From Lachnospiraceae bacterium UBA1766 (GTDB lineage: Bacteria; Bacillota; Clostridia; Lachnospirales; Lachnospiraceae), in NCBI GenBank assembly GCA_002314715.1, contig DCGY01000057.1:1-56516 (forward strand): 56,516 bases of DNA, given 5' to 3'. The notes under the pieces were generated by a model. It was not told where the DNA came from. It made no database searches and worked only from the letters and a program-made list of their open reading frames with translations. Shown piece by piece: positions 33,450 through 42,444 of the stretch (position 1 is its first letter; the number at the start of each line of letters is the position of its first letter). The position numbers and the translations under genes are program-made.

Positions 33450-35351
33450 ATGGCTATTAATATAAATTATTTCTTCCAGAATTGCTTGGTCACGCTGATT
33501 ACAATGGCTTGTATCCATGCATTTTTGTATGTGAATAAGGCGATACCAAAAGAAATTAAGGTAAAATTTCTTGCATTGACGTTCGTTTTGATTCTGGAAA
33601 GTCTGGAGTCATATGCGGATAGTGTATTAAAGCTGGTAGAAGATAATTCCATGGAAACCCTGCGAATAGCGGTATCTGCTTTTGGGTATACGGTACGTCC
33701 CCTGATGCTGTATATGGTGCTTCTGATTATGTTGCGTGAAGTAAAAGAGAAGTATAAAAAAGTGCTTTTGGCAGTTCCGACAATGATTACTTTCGTGATT
33801 TCCCTGATGGCCTTTTTTACGGACTGGGTATTTTCCTACGATGAAAATAACAATTTTCACGGGGGACCGTTACGGTATGTTTTTTTCGCGATTCTCCTGA
33901 TTTATTTTATAATCATTTTAGTAGTCAATGTAATTAATAGCAGAAAGAATAAATCGGAAGGTAGGGTCCTTTTTGGCGTTATAGGGTTATTGGTCTTTGA
34001 TTGGGTTTATGCTCTGGTGTCGGATGTAATTGGTTTGCATGCGCAGTTGGAATCTTTAAGTGTCATCCTGTATTTCATGTATTTTCTTACTAATTACCAT
34101 GCGGAATCCATGGTAGAAAAGGAACAGGAATTTTTGGATTCCGAGCAACGTTTGACCAAAATGATGTTAGACCAATCCATTGAAACACTGGCTTATACCA
34201 TTGATGCAAAGGATCGGTATACCAAAGGACATTCTTTTCGCGTAGCGAAGTATTCCAGAATGATTGCCGGAATGGTGGGCAAGTCGGAGGAAGAATGTCG
34301 AGAGATTTATCTTGCAGGATTATTACATGATATCGGTAAGATTTCAATCAGTGGAACAATCATCAACAAACAAGGGAAACTGACAGACGAGGAATATGAA
34401 AAAATCAAGACACATCCTGAAAAGGGTGCCCTGATTCTTGAGAAGATGAAAAGTATTCCCTTTTTGCAAAATGGCGCGAAATATCACCATGAACGATTTG
34501 ATGGAAAAGGCTATCCGTCCGGCTTAAAAGGAACGGAGATTCCCGATATGGCTCGTATTATCGCTGTGGCGGACGCCTATGACGCGATGACTTCATACAG
34601 AAGCTATCGCCCCACAATGGAGCAGAATCTGGTAAAACAAGAGATTTGGAAGGGGATGGGGACGCAGTTTGACCCACTGTATGCCAAGGTAATGATTTCT
34701 CTGATTGACGCAGATCCTAATTATGAAATGAGAGAAATTCCGAACAAACAGGATGAAATGATTTTTGATGATCATGTGGAGCAAATTGTTTGGCCGTCTA
34801 CACAAAGTAAGGAATTGAGCAGTTCTACAGTAAATAAGTCCATTCAGTCGGAAGGCTTGAGCACGATGGCGTCCTTTATTCGGATAGAAGACAAATGGAG
34901 CGATGTAACATCCGGTTTCTCTGTTACAAATGAGCCGGGAAGAATTCATTTTACCGGTAAAACCAGACAGGAAGCTCCATATGTGTGGTGTACGCCGATT
35001 GTTCTGGTATATGTATCGGATGACGGAGAGGTACTTGGCCCCGGATATACGGAATTGGGTGTATTTATGAGTGCCGGCTACGGATGGCAGGCAGGACCGT
35101 CCTTGTATGAATATTCCTATTTTTCCAAGGAGAGGGACTTTGAAAGCTGGGAGAATTGGCTAACACAGAATAAGGCGGGTCTTACGCACACGGTTTGTGC
35201 CCATATGGAAGGCAATATGGTGGTGCTCTCCATGGAGAATGGTTTGTTGACCATGCATGCACATTTGGCTGTTCCGGAGGAATATAAGAGTAGAATTCGA
35301 GTTGCTTTTTCGGGATTAATGTGCGATTTATCTGACGTGAAGAAATTATAG
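33450..35351 (+). CDS. HD-GYP phosphodiesterase with a C-terminal accessory domain
   Basis: A 633-residue protein with about six to seven membrane helices in residues 8-230, an HD-GYP domain at 245-425 (His293 in LHDIGK, HHERFDGKGYP, ADAYDAMTS) and an additional beta-rich C-terminal domain at about 455-633 with repeated Trp and Tyr residues. Placing a globular domain after HD-GYP is uncommon, and I do not recognise it. It could bind a ligand or another signalling protein. AAAAAGGTG precedes the ATG. The gene ends just before a strong terminator. Confidence 0.88.
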   Translation: MAININYFFQNCLVTLITMACIHAFLYVNKAIPKEIKVKFLALTFVLILESLESYADSVLKLVEDNSMETLRIAVSAFGYTVRPLMLYMVLLIMLREVKEKYKKVLLAVPTMITFVISLMAFFTDWVFSYDENNNFHGGPLRYVFFAILLIYFIIILVVNVINSRKNKSEGRVLFGVIGLLVFDWVYALVSDVIGLHAQLESLSVILYFMYFLTNYHAESMVEKEQEFLDSEQRLTKMMLDQSIETLAYTIDAKDRYTKGHSFRVAKYSRMIAGMVGKSEEECREIYLAGLLHDIGKISISGTIINKQGKLTDEEYEKIKTHPEKGALILEKMKSIPFLQNGAKYHHERFDGKGYPSGLKGTEIPDMARIIAVADAYDAMTSYRSYRPTMEQNLVKQEIWKGMGTQFDPLYAKVMISLIDADPNYEMREIPNKQDEMIFDDHVEQIVWPSTQSKELSSSTVNKSIQSEGLSTMASFIRIEDKWSDVTSGFSVTNEPGRIHFTGKTRQEAPYVWCTPIVLVYVSDDGEVLGPGYTELGVFMSAGYGWQAGPSLYEYSYFSKERDFESWENWLTQNKAGLTHTVCAHMEGNMVVLSMENGLLTMHAHLAVPEEYKSRIRVAFSGLMCDLSDVKKL

Positions 35352-35380
35352 AAAGAAAGAATATATGTACTGCCCGTAAA

Positions 35381-35412
35381 ACAGGCCCGTGATTTTCACG
35401 GGCCTGTTTTTA
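35381..35412 (+). terminator. Terminator of the signalling cluster
   Basis: CAGGCCCGTG and CACGGGCCTG form a perfect 10-bp stem with a 5-nt loop, followed by TTTTT. Confidence 0.93.
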
Positions 35413-35576
35413 ATGACGGAAAGATATTCCTTCCGGCTCGAATGCTTTTGAACGGAGTTTCATATCAACTGAAAAGACTGTAAACAGAAATATACTGCTT
35501 TGCGGCTACATCTCATTATTGATAAAAACTATAATAGGATATAGGAAACATGAATTATTAAAACCTTGAATTCCTA

Positions 35577-35605
35577 TTGACATACTAGGAAATAAAAGAT
35601 ATGAT
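35577..35605 (+). promoter_or_regulatory. Promoter of the LanC-like gene
   Basis: TTGACA (35577-35582) and TATGAT (35600-35605) with a 17-bp spacer. A TCCTA/TAGGA dyad surrounds the -35 box. The -10 box covers a possible upstream ATG at 35601, which rules that start out. Confidence 0.85.
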
Positions 35606-35636
35606 ACTTTCAAAAGAAACGGAAAGGAAAAAACAG

Positions 35637-37010
35637 ATGAGCAAAATAAAATGGATAAAGAAATTTGCACCGTTAAGTTCCGAGGAATTAGTTTCCTCCG
35701 CACTTGAAACGGCAAATTGGATTAAACAATATGAACATAAAACAAAGGATGGTAGTTATTATGATGTTCTTCCGCAGAAGGAAGTTCCGGAGGGGAGCAT
35801 CTTATTAAAAAATACCGGTTTATATGCCGGTGCTGCGGGGATTGCTTTTTTCTTTCTTCGTCTCTATTTATCTACCAAGGAGAATAATTGGCTGGAGGAT
35901 GCAAAGGCCGCCATTGATTACGTAATTCATGATTATAAAGGAGTTTCTGAGTTTACAGCAGAGGGATTGACCGGATTTGATACGGGACACTTAAATGGAC
36001 CTACCGGTGGTGCTTATGTATCGGAACTTCTATACGAAGTAACAAAGGAAGAAAAGTATCGGAAGTTTTTTATACAGGTTTCGGAGGATTTGATTCAGGG
36101 AGCCAAGCACACAGAAGATGGAATTACCTGGCATGAGTTTTATGGAATTATTGCAGAAGGTGCGTTGGTATTGTATTTGATTTATGCATATGAAACGCTA
36201 AAGGATGACAGGTATTTGGAGACAGCCAGACTGGCGGGAAAATATATCGCATCCAAGGCAGAAGATGCTCCTCAGGGTGGAAAAAGATGGTATGCAATGG
36301 ATACGGAAAGTTTTCCTACCTTACATGGACAGGGAAAGGGTTATTTCCCGGGATTTTTCTATGGGGCAGCGGGAAGCGCTTATATTCTGGCAAAGGTTTA
36401 TGAGTATTCAAAAGAGGAAGCGTTTTTGGAACTGGCAAAACAGGGCGCGGAATATATTCTTCATATTGCCGATGTATCAGAAGACGGAGAGGCAGCTCTT
36501 GTAAAATATAATGATCCCCTGGCGGAAGATTTGTATTATTTGGGAATGTGTCAAGGTCCTATTGGTACCTCGCGATTGTTTTTCCAACTTTATGAGCTTA
36601 CAGGAGAAGAGAAATATAAGGATTTTGTGATAAAGCTGACGGAAGGAATTCTGGCTGCCGGAGCACCTACCAGACATTCTGCCGGATATTGGCATACCTA
36701 TTGCTATTGCTGCGGAGCGGCGGGTATGTTGGAGCATTTTGTAAGTGTGTATAAACTAACAAAAGACCAGCGTTATCTTACTGCAGCTTACGAGACAGCA
36801 GAAGTACTGATTGGTGATGCGTATGTGGAGAAAAAGCTAAGACGTTGGTACACTGCTTGGAACAGGCATGAGCCGGAGGTAACAGAGGCATATACCGGTT
36901 TGTATCATGGAAGTGCCGGTTGTGCAGCTTCTTTGCTGGTATTAAACGAAGTGATTCAAAATGGACAGAAATTACCGGGATTCCTGGAGGATCCTTATAA
37001 AGTTTTATAA
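35637..37010 (+). CDS. LanC-like alpha/alpha-toroid protein
   Basis: A 457-residue protein with repeated GxxG toroid motifs: GLYAGAAG near residue 60, GHLNGPTGG near 116, GFFYGAAG near 240, MCQGPIG (Cys305), CYCCGAAG (Cys358-Cys359) and YHGSAG (His424). Lanthionine cyclases hold zinc with Cys, Cys and His in the WCYG and CHG motifs. Here the CHG position reads CCG and the first AHG-like site reads FYG, so the metal site, if any, differs. No lantibiotic precursor, LanB/LanM or exporter is nearby. The cysteine synthase gene follows by 14 bp, so a thiol-related role is plausible. The start at 35637 fits the promoter and GGAAAGGA. Confidence 0.75.
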   Translation: MSKIKWIKKFAPLSSEELVSSALETANWIKQYEHKTKDGSYYDVLPQKEVPEGSILLKNTGLYAGAAGIAFFFLRLYLSTKENNWLEDAKAAIDYVIHDYKGVSEFTAEGLTGFDTGHLNGPTGGAYVSELLYEVTKEEKYRKFFIQVSEDLIQGAKHTEDGITWHEFYGIIAEGALVLYLIYAYETLKDDRYLETARLAGKYIASKAEDAPQGGKRWYAMDTESFPTLHGQGKGYFPGFFYGAAGSAYILAKVYEYSKEEAFLELAKQGAEYILHIADVSEDGEAALVKYNDPLAEDLYYLGMCQGPIGTSRLFFQLYELTGEEKYKDFVIKLTEGILAAGAPTRHSAGYWHTYCYCCGAAGMLEHFVSVYKLTKDQRYLTAAYETAEVLIGDAYVEKKLRRWYTAWNRHEPEVTEAYTGLYHGSAGCAASLLVLNEVIQNGQKLPGFLEDPYKVL

Positions 37011-37024
37011 AAGGAGAAAAAAAT

Positions 37025-38008
37025 ATGGCACAGAAAGCAGTAAAATCTTTAATTGATTTAGTTGGAAATACTCCTCTTGTGGAGATTAGCGGATATGAAT
37101 CCAAAAATCATTTGAAAGCAAATATTTATGGAAAACTGGAATTTTTCAATCCCACAGGAAGTGTAAAGGACCGTATCGTAAAAGAAATGATTCTGGATGC
37201 AGAAGAGCGTGGCCTTATTAAGCCCGGAGATACGATTCTCGATAATACCAGCGGAAATACCGGTATTGCATTGGCGGCATATGGCAAGGCCAGAGGGTAT
37301 AATGTTGCAATTGCCATTGAACCGGGTGTATCGATTGAGCGATCTCAAATACTCCGTGCGCATGGCGCAGAATTATATGATTTTACAGAAATTCCCGGAG
37401 CGATTGAAGCAATGACAAAGCCGGATGCCACATTCCAATCCCTGTTGGATCCCATGGCTGCTTTTGGAAAGGAAAAAGGCTATTTTTATATTAATCAGTG
37501 CGATAATGAAGCAAATATTAAAGCGCATTATGAGCATACAGCCCCTGAAATCTGGGATCAGTTAGATGGAAAAGTAGATATTTTTGTAGCAATGTCCGGA
37601 ACAGGTGGTACCATTACCGGTGTGGGAAGATACTTAAAGGAAAAAAATCCGGATGCAAAGGTAGTTTTGGTACAGCCGGATGCAGATTCCCTTCCGGCAC
37701 CCGGAAAAACAGACCCGAAGATTGATGGTATTATGTTAGTGGATGGAATTCCGGAAGGTTTGGCTCCATTATTCTATAAAAAGCACGGATTTAATTATGA
37801 TGAAGTTATTACAATCTCAGCAAAGGATGCATATGATACAGCAAAAGAGGTTGCTGCTACAGATGGTCTGTTAATTGGAGAGTCTTCGGCAGGAGCGCTG
37901 ACGGCAGCAAAAAAACTTGCGGAAAGACCGGAAAACGCAGGAAAGAATATCGTAGTAATGGTAGCAGACGGTGGCTTGAAATATTTGAGTACCAGTTTGT
38001 TCCGTTAA
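37025..38008 (+). CDS. cysK: Cysteine synthase (CysK/CysM family)
   Basis: A 327-residue PLP enzyme that makes cysteine from O-acetylserine and sulfide. The PLP lysine is in PTGSVKDR near residue 42, the substrate loop is TSGNTGIAL near 72, and the phosphate-binding loop is GTGGTITGVGR near 178. The segment that usually reads KIQGIGAGFIP is KIDGIMLVDGIPEG here, so substrate use may be altered. AAAGGAG precedes the ATG, and the LanC-like gene ends 14 bp upstream, so the two very likely share the promoter at 35577. Confidence 0.92.
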   Translation: MAQKAVKSLIDLVGNTPLVEISGYESKNHLKANIYGKLEFFNPTGSVKDRIVKEMILDAEERGLIKPGDTILDNTSGNTGIALAAYGKARGYNVAIAIEPGVSIERSQILRAHGAELYDFTEIPGAIEAMTKPDATFQSLLDPMAAFGKEKGYFYINQCDNEANIKAHYEHTAPEIWDQLDGKVDIFVAMSGTGGTITGVGRYLKEKNPDAKVVLVQPDADSLPAPGKTDPKIDGIMLVDGIPEGLAPLFYKKHGFNYDEVITISAKDAYDTAKEVAATDGLLIGESSAGALTAAKKLAERPENAGKNIVVMVADGGLKYLSTSLFR

Positions 38009-38099
38009 GTATCTGTATTTACACTTGCATATTTTTTCATCCACACGTAAACTGAAAAATGAGGAGTGATTCCTATTTTTAGAGCTGAGGGTTTGGTGG

Positions 38100-38825
38100 A
38101 TGAAAATCATTGTTCCAAATTATTATAAAGAGTTTCGATGTATAGCCGATCGTTGCAAGCATACTTGTTGCAGGGGATGGGAAGTGGAGATTGATGAGGA
38201 AAGCATGGAGCGTTTCTCCAACCATGCAGATATTCTCGAAAGAGTCGATCAGGGAGAGGATACACATTTTCGACTACTGGAAGGGGAGATCTGCCCGTTT
38301 CTCATGGATAATGGGTTGTGCGAAATGATTGTAAAATATGGTGAAAAGATGCTATGTCAAACCTGCACCGACCATCCCAGATTTCGAAATTACTGGACCG
38401 ACAGAGTGGAAATGGGCCTTGGTCTGGTGTGCGAGGAGGCTGCAAGACTGATTCTGAATAAGGAAATGCCCATGCGCCTTGAGGTTTTGTCAGATGATTT
38501 GGAACCTGCAGAGGAACTTCCTGAGGATGAACAGTGGCTGTTAGACGTGCGGGATAGCCTGCTTGAAAATATATCCGAAGAAGGACCTTTGGCCAGACTA
38601 AAAGAATATTTGATATACAGACATATTCCGGATGCTTTATATGATGATCGTTTGGAGGAAAGAATCCGGTTTGTTGACTTGTTTGTACGAATGGCACAGG
38701 AAAAGTGGGACAAGACGGACAGAAGTATAGAAGCATTGGAAGAGATTGTACGAACAATGTCTTATGATATGGAGTACGATGAGGAAGTAAAGGAGAATTA
38801 TCTGGAGAATTTTTCAAAACAATAA
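38100..38825 (+). CDS. FliB family protein (flagellin lysine-N-methylase-like)
   Basis: A 241-residue cysteine-rich protein. The N-terminal signature CKHTCCRGWEVEI is followed by CPFL, GLCEMI, LCQTCTDHPRF and LVCEEAARLIL, which is the FliB pattern and could bind an iron-sulfur cluster. Salmonella FliB, which methylates flagellin lysines, is about 400 residues, so this one lacks most of the C-terminal part. No flagellin gene is in the window. The ATG at 38100 follows GAGGGTTTGG. Its stop lies 16 bp from the convergent AraC gene. Confidence 0.75.
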   Translation: MKIIVPNYYKEFRCIADRCKHTCCRGWEVEIDEESMERFSNHADILERVDQGEDTHFRLLEGEICPFLMDNGLCEMIVKYGEKMLCQTCTDHPRFRNYWTDRVEMGLGLVCEEAARLILNKEMPMRLEVLSDDLEPAEELPEDEQWLLDVRDSLLENISEEGPLARLKEYLIYRHIPDALYDDRLEERIRFVDLFVRMAQEKWDKTDRSIEALEEIVRTMSYDMEYDEEVKENYLENFSKQ

Positions 38826-38841
38826 GGATGCCTGCGGTCAT

Positions 38842-39636
38842 TTATTCGGATGAAGCATATGATTTCATTCGGTACTGGGACGGAGTGAGGCCGGTTCTTG
38901 CTTTAAATCGATGCAGGAAACATTTCTCATTTTCGTACCCGCAAAGTCCGGATATTTCTTTCACTTGTAGCGTAGTATTACGAAGGTAATGCTGCGCTAA
39001 TTTTGTTCTTGAGGTCAAAAGATCTTCATAACAACTGACGCCGAAATAGGTGCGATATAACTGTTGGAAGTGGGAGGGAGACAAATTCATTTGGTTTGCC
39101 AACTCTTCTACGGAAGAAAATGCAGTGGGCGAACTGTAAATGGTAGCACGTAGCTCATTTAAGGAAACGGCATGGGCGGACAAAATAGCGGAGTTTTCCT
39201 TCTTTTTGCCGGAATTCGGCTGCTCGGATAGTTTCATCAAGATCATTTCGATTTGCGAGGATATATATTGTAAACGATTTTTGGAATCCGAAAGCTGCTC
39301 GTGACTGAGCATGGTCAGTAACATTTCCGCTTCATGTACAAAGTCGGAGGTGAGCAATTGATTAAAAACAATTTTGGAGGTGTCTGTTGAGGAATCAAAA
39401 TCAAAGTGTATATAATGATCCACATACTTTTCCTCACAGCCGCGATAGTATTGTGGGCAGTCTCCGGTATAAATAATGGCCTGATTCGGCTGCACCATAT
39501 ATTCTTTGCCATCCAGAATCAGAAAGGCACCGGTTTTAAATACGAGCATGAGACAATCCCCGGAGCCGGTTGGACGGTCGATGCAAAAATCACCTGTATG
39601 ATAGGTATTAATGCCCAAAACATGAAGCTGAAACAT
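38842..39636 (-). CDS. AraC family regulator next to GH51
   Basis: A 264-residue regulator with an N-terminal cupin-like sugar-binding domain (about 5-130) and a C-terminal pair of helix-turn-helix motifs (about 165-262), ending in the family signature GYENEKCFLHRFKARTGLTP. It should respond to an arabinose-type sugar and activate the divergently transcribed GH51 gene. I start at 39636, where AAAGGAGG lies upstream; the longer frame has no such site. The 114-bp divergent gap holds TATAAT-like boxes without a good -35, which fits an activator-dependent promoter. Confidence 0.88.
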   Translation of the reverse strand: MFQLHVLGINTYHTGDFCIDRPTGSGDCLMLVFKTGAFLILDGKEYMVQPNQAIIYTGDCPQYYRGCEEKYVDHYIHFDFDSSTDTSKIVFNQLLTSDFVHEAEMLLTMLSHEQLSDSKNRLQYISSQIEMILMKLSEQPNSGKKKENSAILSAHAVSLNELRATIYSSPTAFSSVEELANQMNLSPSHFQQLYRTYFGVSCYEDLLTSRTKLAQHYLRNTTLQVKEISGLCGYENEKCFLHRFKARTGLTPSQYRMKSYASSE

Positions 39637-39750
39637 AGATGCCTCCTTTTGAAATCGTAGGATAAGTAACCATGAAAATATAATAAAGGACTGTAATTTT
39701 GATGTCAAGAATTATAATAAGGGTATCGATTACAAATGGGAGGTTATCCA
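39637..39750. promoter_or_regulatory. Divergent promoter region for AraC and GH51
   Basis: This 114-bp gap contains two -10-like TATAAT boxes (near 39680 and 39711) and the string GGGTATCGATTACA, but no consensus -35 box correctly placed. I infer the operator of the AraC-type protein here. No clear direct repeats stand out by eye. Confidence 0.4.
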
Positions 39751-41229
39751 ATGAAACAATTTAAAATGCTTGTAAATACAAATGATAAGATTGGCCATAT
39801 CAACCGAGAACTGTACGGTCATTTTTCTGAACACCTGGGAAGATGTATCTATAACGGAATCTATGTGGGAGAAAATTCGGAAATCCCAAATATTCATGGA
39901 ATTCGTAAAGATATGATAGAAGCTTTCAAAAATATTAAAATGCCGGTTCTTCGCTGGCCGGGTGGATGTTTTGCGGACGAATATCATTGGAAGGATGGTA
40001 TCGGCGACAAGGCAACCAGAAAGAAAATGATTAATACCAACTGGGGTGGTGTGGTAGAAGACAACAGTTTTGGTACCCATGAATTTATGGAGCTTTGTGA
40101 GTTGGTAGGTTGCGAACCATACATTTCCGGAAATGTGGGAAGCGGAACCGTTCGTGAATTATCCGAGTGGATTGAGTACATGAATTTTGATGGAATGTCA
40201 CCCATGGCGGATTTGCGCAGAACAAACGGCCGCGAAAAGCCTTGGAAATTGAAATACCTTGGAATTGGAAATGAAAACTGGGGCTGTGGTGGAAATATGA
40301 CTCCGGAATACTACGCGGATGTTTACAAGCAGTTTGCTACATTTTGTAAGGATTATGGTGACAACAAGCTTACAAAAATTGCTTGTGGTGCGAATTGCAA
40401 TGATTATAACTGGACAGAAGTGATGATGAAAAAGCTTGGTCAAAATGGCTTTTGGCAGGCAAAAGGATTGGGAGTGCATTATTATTCCGTTCCGGAATGG
40501 AATTCAAAAGGTTTTGCAACCAAATTTAATGAGGATGAGTATTATAGGCTGATTTCGACGGTAAATTACACAGAAACTCTGCTTACCCGTCATACCGAGA
40601 TTATGAATCGCTACGATCCGGAAGGAAAGGTGGCACTTGTATTGGATGAGTGGGGAACCTGGTTTGAGGTGGAAGAAGGAACAAACCCGGGATTTTTGTA
40701 TCAGCAAAATACCATGCGGGATGCAATTGTAGCCGCTATTTCTTTAAATATTTTTAATCGTCACTCCAAGAGATTAAAAATGGCAAACCTTGCACAGGTA
40801 TGTAACGTGTTACAGGCAATTGTCTTAACCGAGGGTGAAAAGATGATTAAGACACCCACCTATCATGTTTTTGATCTTTTCAAGGAGCATCAGGAAGGTG
40901 AGTGCGTTTACTGTTATACGGAAAATGAAAATATGCGTGAGGGAAAGGATGCTCCTATGATTTCCAGCTCCGCCTCCGTAAAAGATGATGTGCTTACCAT
41001 TACCCTTGCCAACTGCTCGTTGGAGGAGGATGCAGAAATTTCCTGTGATCTTTATGGTGTGGAAGCAAAGAATGTAAGTGCAAGAATTTTGACGGAAGAA
41101 GTACATGCCCACAATACCTTTGAACAGCCGGAAAATGTATTCATTAAGGACTATACTGCTTCCTTGGAGGGACAGAAATTGCGTGTGAAACTTCCGGCTT
41201 GCAGTGTGGTAGAGGTTACGATTCGATGA
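39751..41229 (+). CDS. abfA: GH51 alpha-L-arabinofuranosidase
   Basis: A 492-residue intracellular enzyme that releases arabinofuranose from arabinan and arabinoxylan fragments. The acid/base Glu175 is in GIGNENWG and the nucleophile Glu300 is in VLDEWGTW. The WPGGCFADEYHW motif near residue 75 is typical of GH51. There is no signal peptide. The C-terminal 120 residues form a beta-sandwich. I start at 39751, with GGGAGG upstream. Its stop overlaps the start of the small zinc-finger gene (ATGA), so the two are coupled. Confidence 0.95.
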   Translation: MKQFKMLVNTNDKIGHINRELYGHFSEHLGRCIYNGIYVGENSEIPNIHGIRKDMIEAFKNIKMPVLRWPGGCFADEYHWKDGIGDKATRKKMINTNWGGVVEDNSFGTHEFMELCELVGCEPYISGNVGSGTVRELSEWIEYMNFDGMSPMADLRRTNGREKPWKLKYLGIGNENWGCGGNMTPEYYADVYKQFATFCKDYGDNKLTKIACGANCNDYNWTEVMMKKLGQNGFWQAKGLGVHYYSVPEWNSKGFATKFNEDEYYRLISTVNYTETLLTRHTEIMNRYDPEGKVALVLDEWGTWFEVEEGTNPGFLYQQNTMRDAIVAAISLNIFNRHSKRLKMANLAQVCNVLQAIVLTEGEKMIKTPTYHVFDLFKEHQEGECVYCYTENENMREGKDAPMISSSASVKDDVLTITLANCSLEEDAEISCDLYGVEAKNVSARILTEEVHAHNTFEQPENVFIKDYTASLEGQKLRVKLPACSVVEVTIR

Positions 41230-41480
41230 GTGAAGTCATCTGTAAAAGATGTCTGATTGAAAAGATTGATCCGCTGGGCATTTTGGAAACCGTTCGAAAG
41301 AGAGTGGAGTTGATTCCGAAGGAGGAAAAGGTATCTGACGAGGAATATTTTCACAGACTGGAAGCGTGTACTGCTTGTAAGGAATTAAATTTAGGAATGT
41401 GCAATCTGTGTGGCTGCTTCGTGGAATATCGTGCCGCCCACACAGATATGCATTGTCCGGGATCAGAAAAAAAGTGGTGA
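41226..41480 (+). CDS. Small cysteine-rich zinc-binding protein (DUF6171-like)
   Basis: An 84-residue protein with CKRC near the N-terminus, then CTACKELNLGMCNLCGC and a final CPG, which suggests one or two zinc sites. It resembles the DUF6171 family of Firmicutes, whose function is unknown. Its ATG overlaps the GH51 stop codon, so it is translated with that enzyme. No enzymatic motif is visible. Confidence 0.75.
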   Translation: MSEVICKRCLIEKIDPLGILETVRKRVELIPKEEKVSDEEYFHRLEACTACKELNLGMCNLCGCFVEYRAAHTDMHCPGSEKKW

Positions 41481-41494
41481 TTTTATTTGGCATC

Positions 41495-42325
41495 CTATCT
41501 TCGTTCAGAAGGTGAGATGCCAAATTTGCGTTTAAAAAGCTTTGAAAATTGAAACTCATCATAAAATCCGTAACTAAGAGCAATGTCGTGCAAGCTTCTT
41601 CCGGGGGAGATTGGGAGCAAATCGTATGCCATGTCCAGTTTTAACTGTAACTGGTATTGATGCAGGGACATACCGGTTTGTTCCTTGAAACGTCCGGAAA
41701 TGGTACGTACACTTACATTATAATTTTTGGCCAATTCCTGAGGAGATAGGAAAATTTCCGGTTCGCAATGAAATCGATGAATGATTTCTGAAATCAGCAC
41801 GTCGGTTCTTCCCATAGAGGCGCGGGAGAGCTCCGATAATTGCAGCAGTAAAGATTCCAGGTATAAGCTACACCGAATCTCTTTCTGGTAAGAATCGGCA
41901 GACCAGAAGGCATCGATTACACGTTCAAAACCATGATGTATTTCCTTGTGGTCCGCGGTTTGAGAAAACTTCGGAACGGTCAGGTAGGAAACATTTCGGT
42001 TGACATGCTTGTTTTTAAGGCTTTTCGAGGAGTCAATATCTTCCTTATCATACATAAAGTGTATGTATACGTTTCGCATCATGGGAGAGCATTTCTTCGT
42101 ACTGTAATGATGTTTTCCGGGTTCTAATAACAAAACACTTCCCGGAGAAAGATGGTATTCGATTTCGTCTTCAATGATGTCCCATTCTCCATTTTGCATG
42201 AATAAAAGGTCATATTCGTCCATTATGCGGTCGGGATGTAAAATTCCTTCTTTACTAAAATTATGATTGCAGAGTGTAACGATTCTGGGGCCGGAAAGAT
42301 TGAGCAGAATACTTGAATTGTCCAT
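41495..42325 (-). CDS. AraC family regulator next to GH127
   Basis: A 276-residue regulator with an N-terminal cupin (SPGSVLLLEPGKHHY near residue 66) and a C-terminal double helix-turn-helix ending YGFYDEFQFSKLFKRKFGIS. It is divergent from the GH127 gene and likely activates it. I start at 42325, where AAAGGAGA lies upstream; the longer frame adds 17 residues without a ribosome site. It converges on the small zinc-binding gene with only 14 bp between them. Confidence 0.88.
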   Translation of the reverse strand: MDNSSILLNLSGPRIVTLCNHNFSKEGILHPDRIMDEYDLLFMQNGEWDIIEDEIEYHLSPGSVLLLEPGKHHYSTKKCSPMMRNVYIHFMYDKEDIDSSKSLKNKHVNRNVSYLTVPKFSQTADHKEIHHGFERVIDAFWSADSYQKEIRCSLYLESLLLQLSELSRASMGRTDVLISEIIHRFHCEPEIFLSPQELAKNYNVSVRTISGRFKEQTGMSLHQYQLQLKLDMAYDLLPISPGRSLHDIALSYGFYDEFQFSKLFKRKFGISPSERR

Positions 42326-42444
42326 ATTTTTATCTCCTTTTGCCGTATTATACATGAAAAATGAAGAAAATACCATTCCTGTTTCAAAAATATTTCGATA
42401 CTATATAGATACATAGTTATTTGCCGAAACGGAGGATAAACTGA

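Noticed and set aside
35637..37010. Lantibiotic biosynthesis cluster
   Set aside because: There is no precursor peptide, dehydratase, protease or exporter nearby, and key LanC zinc residues differ.
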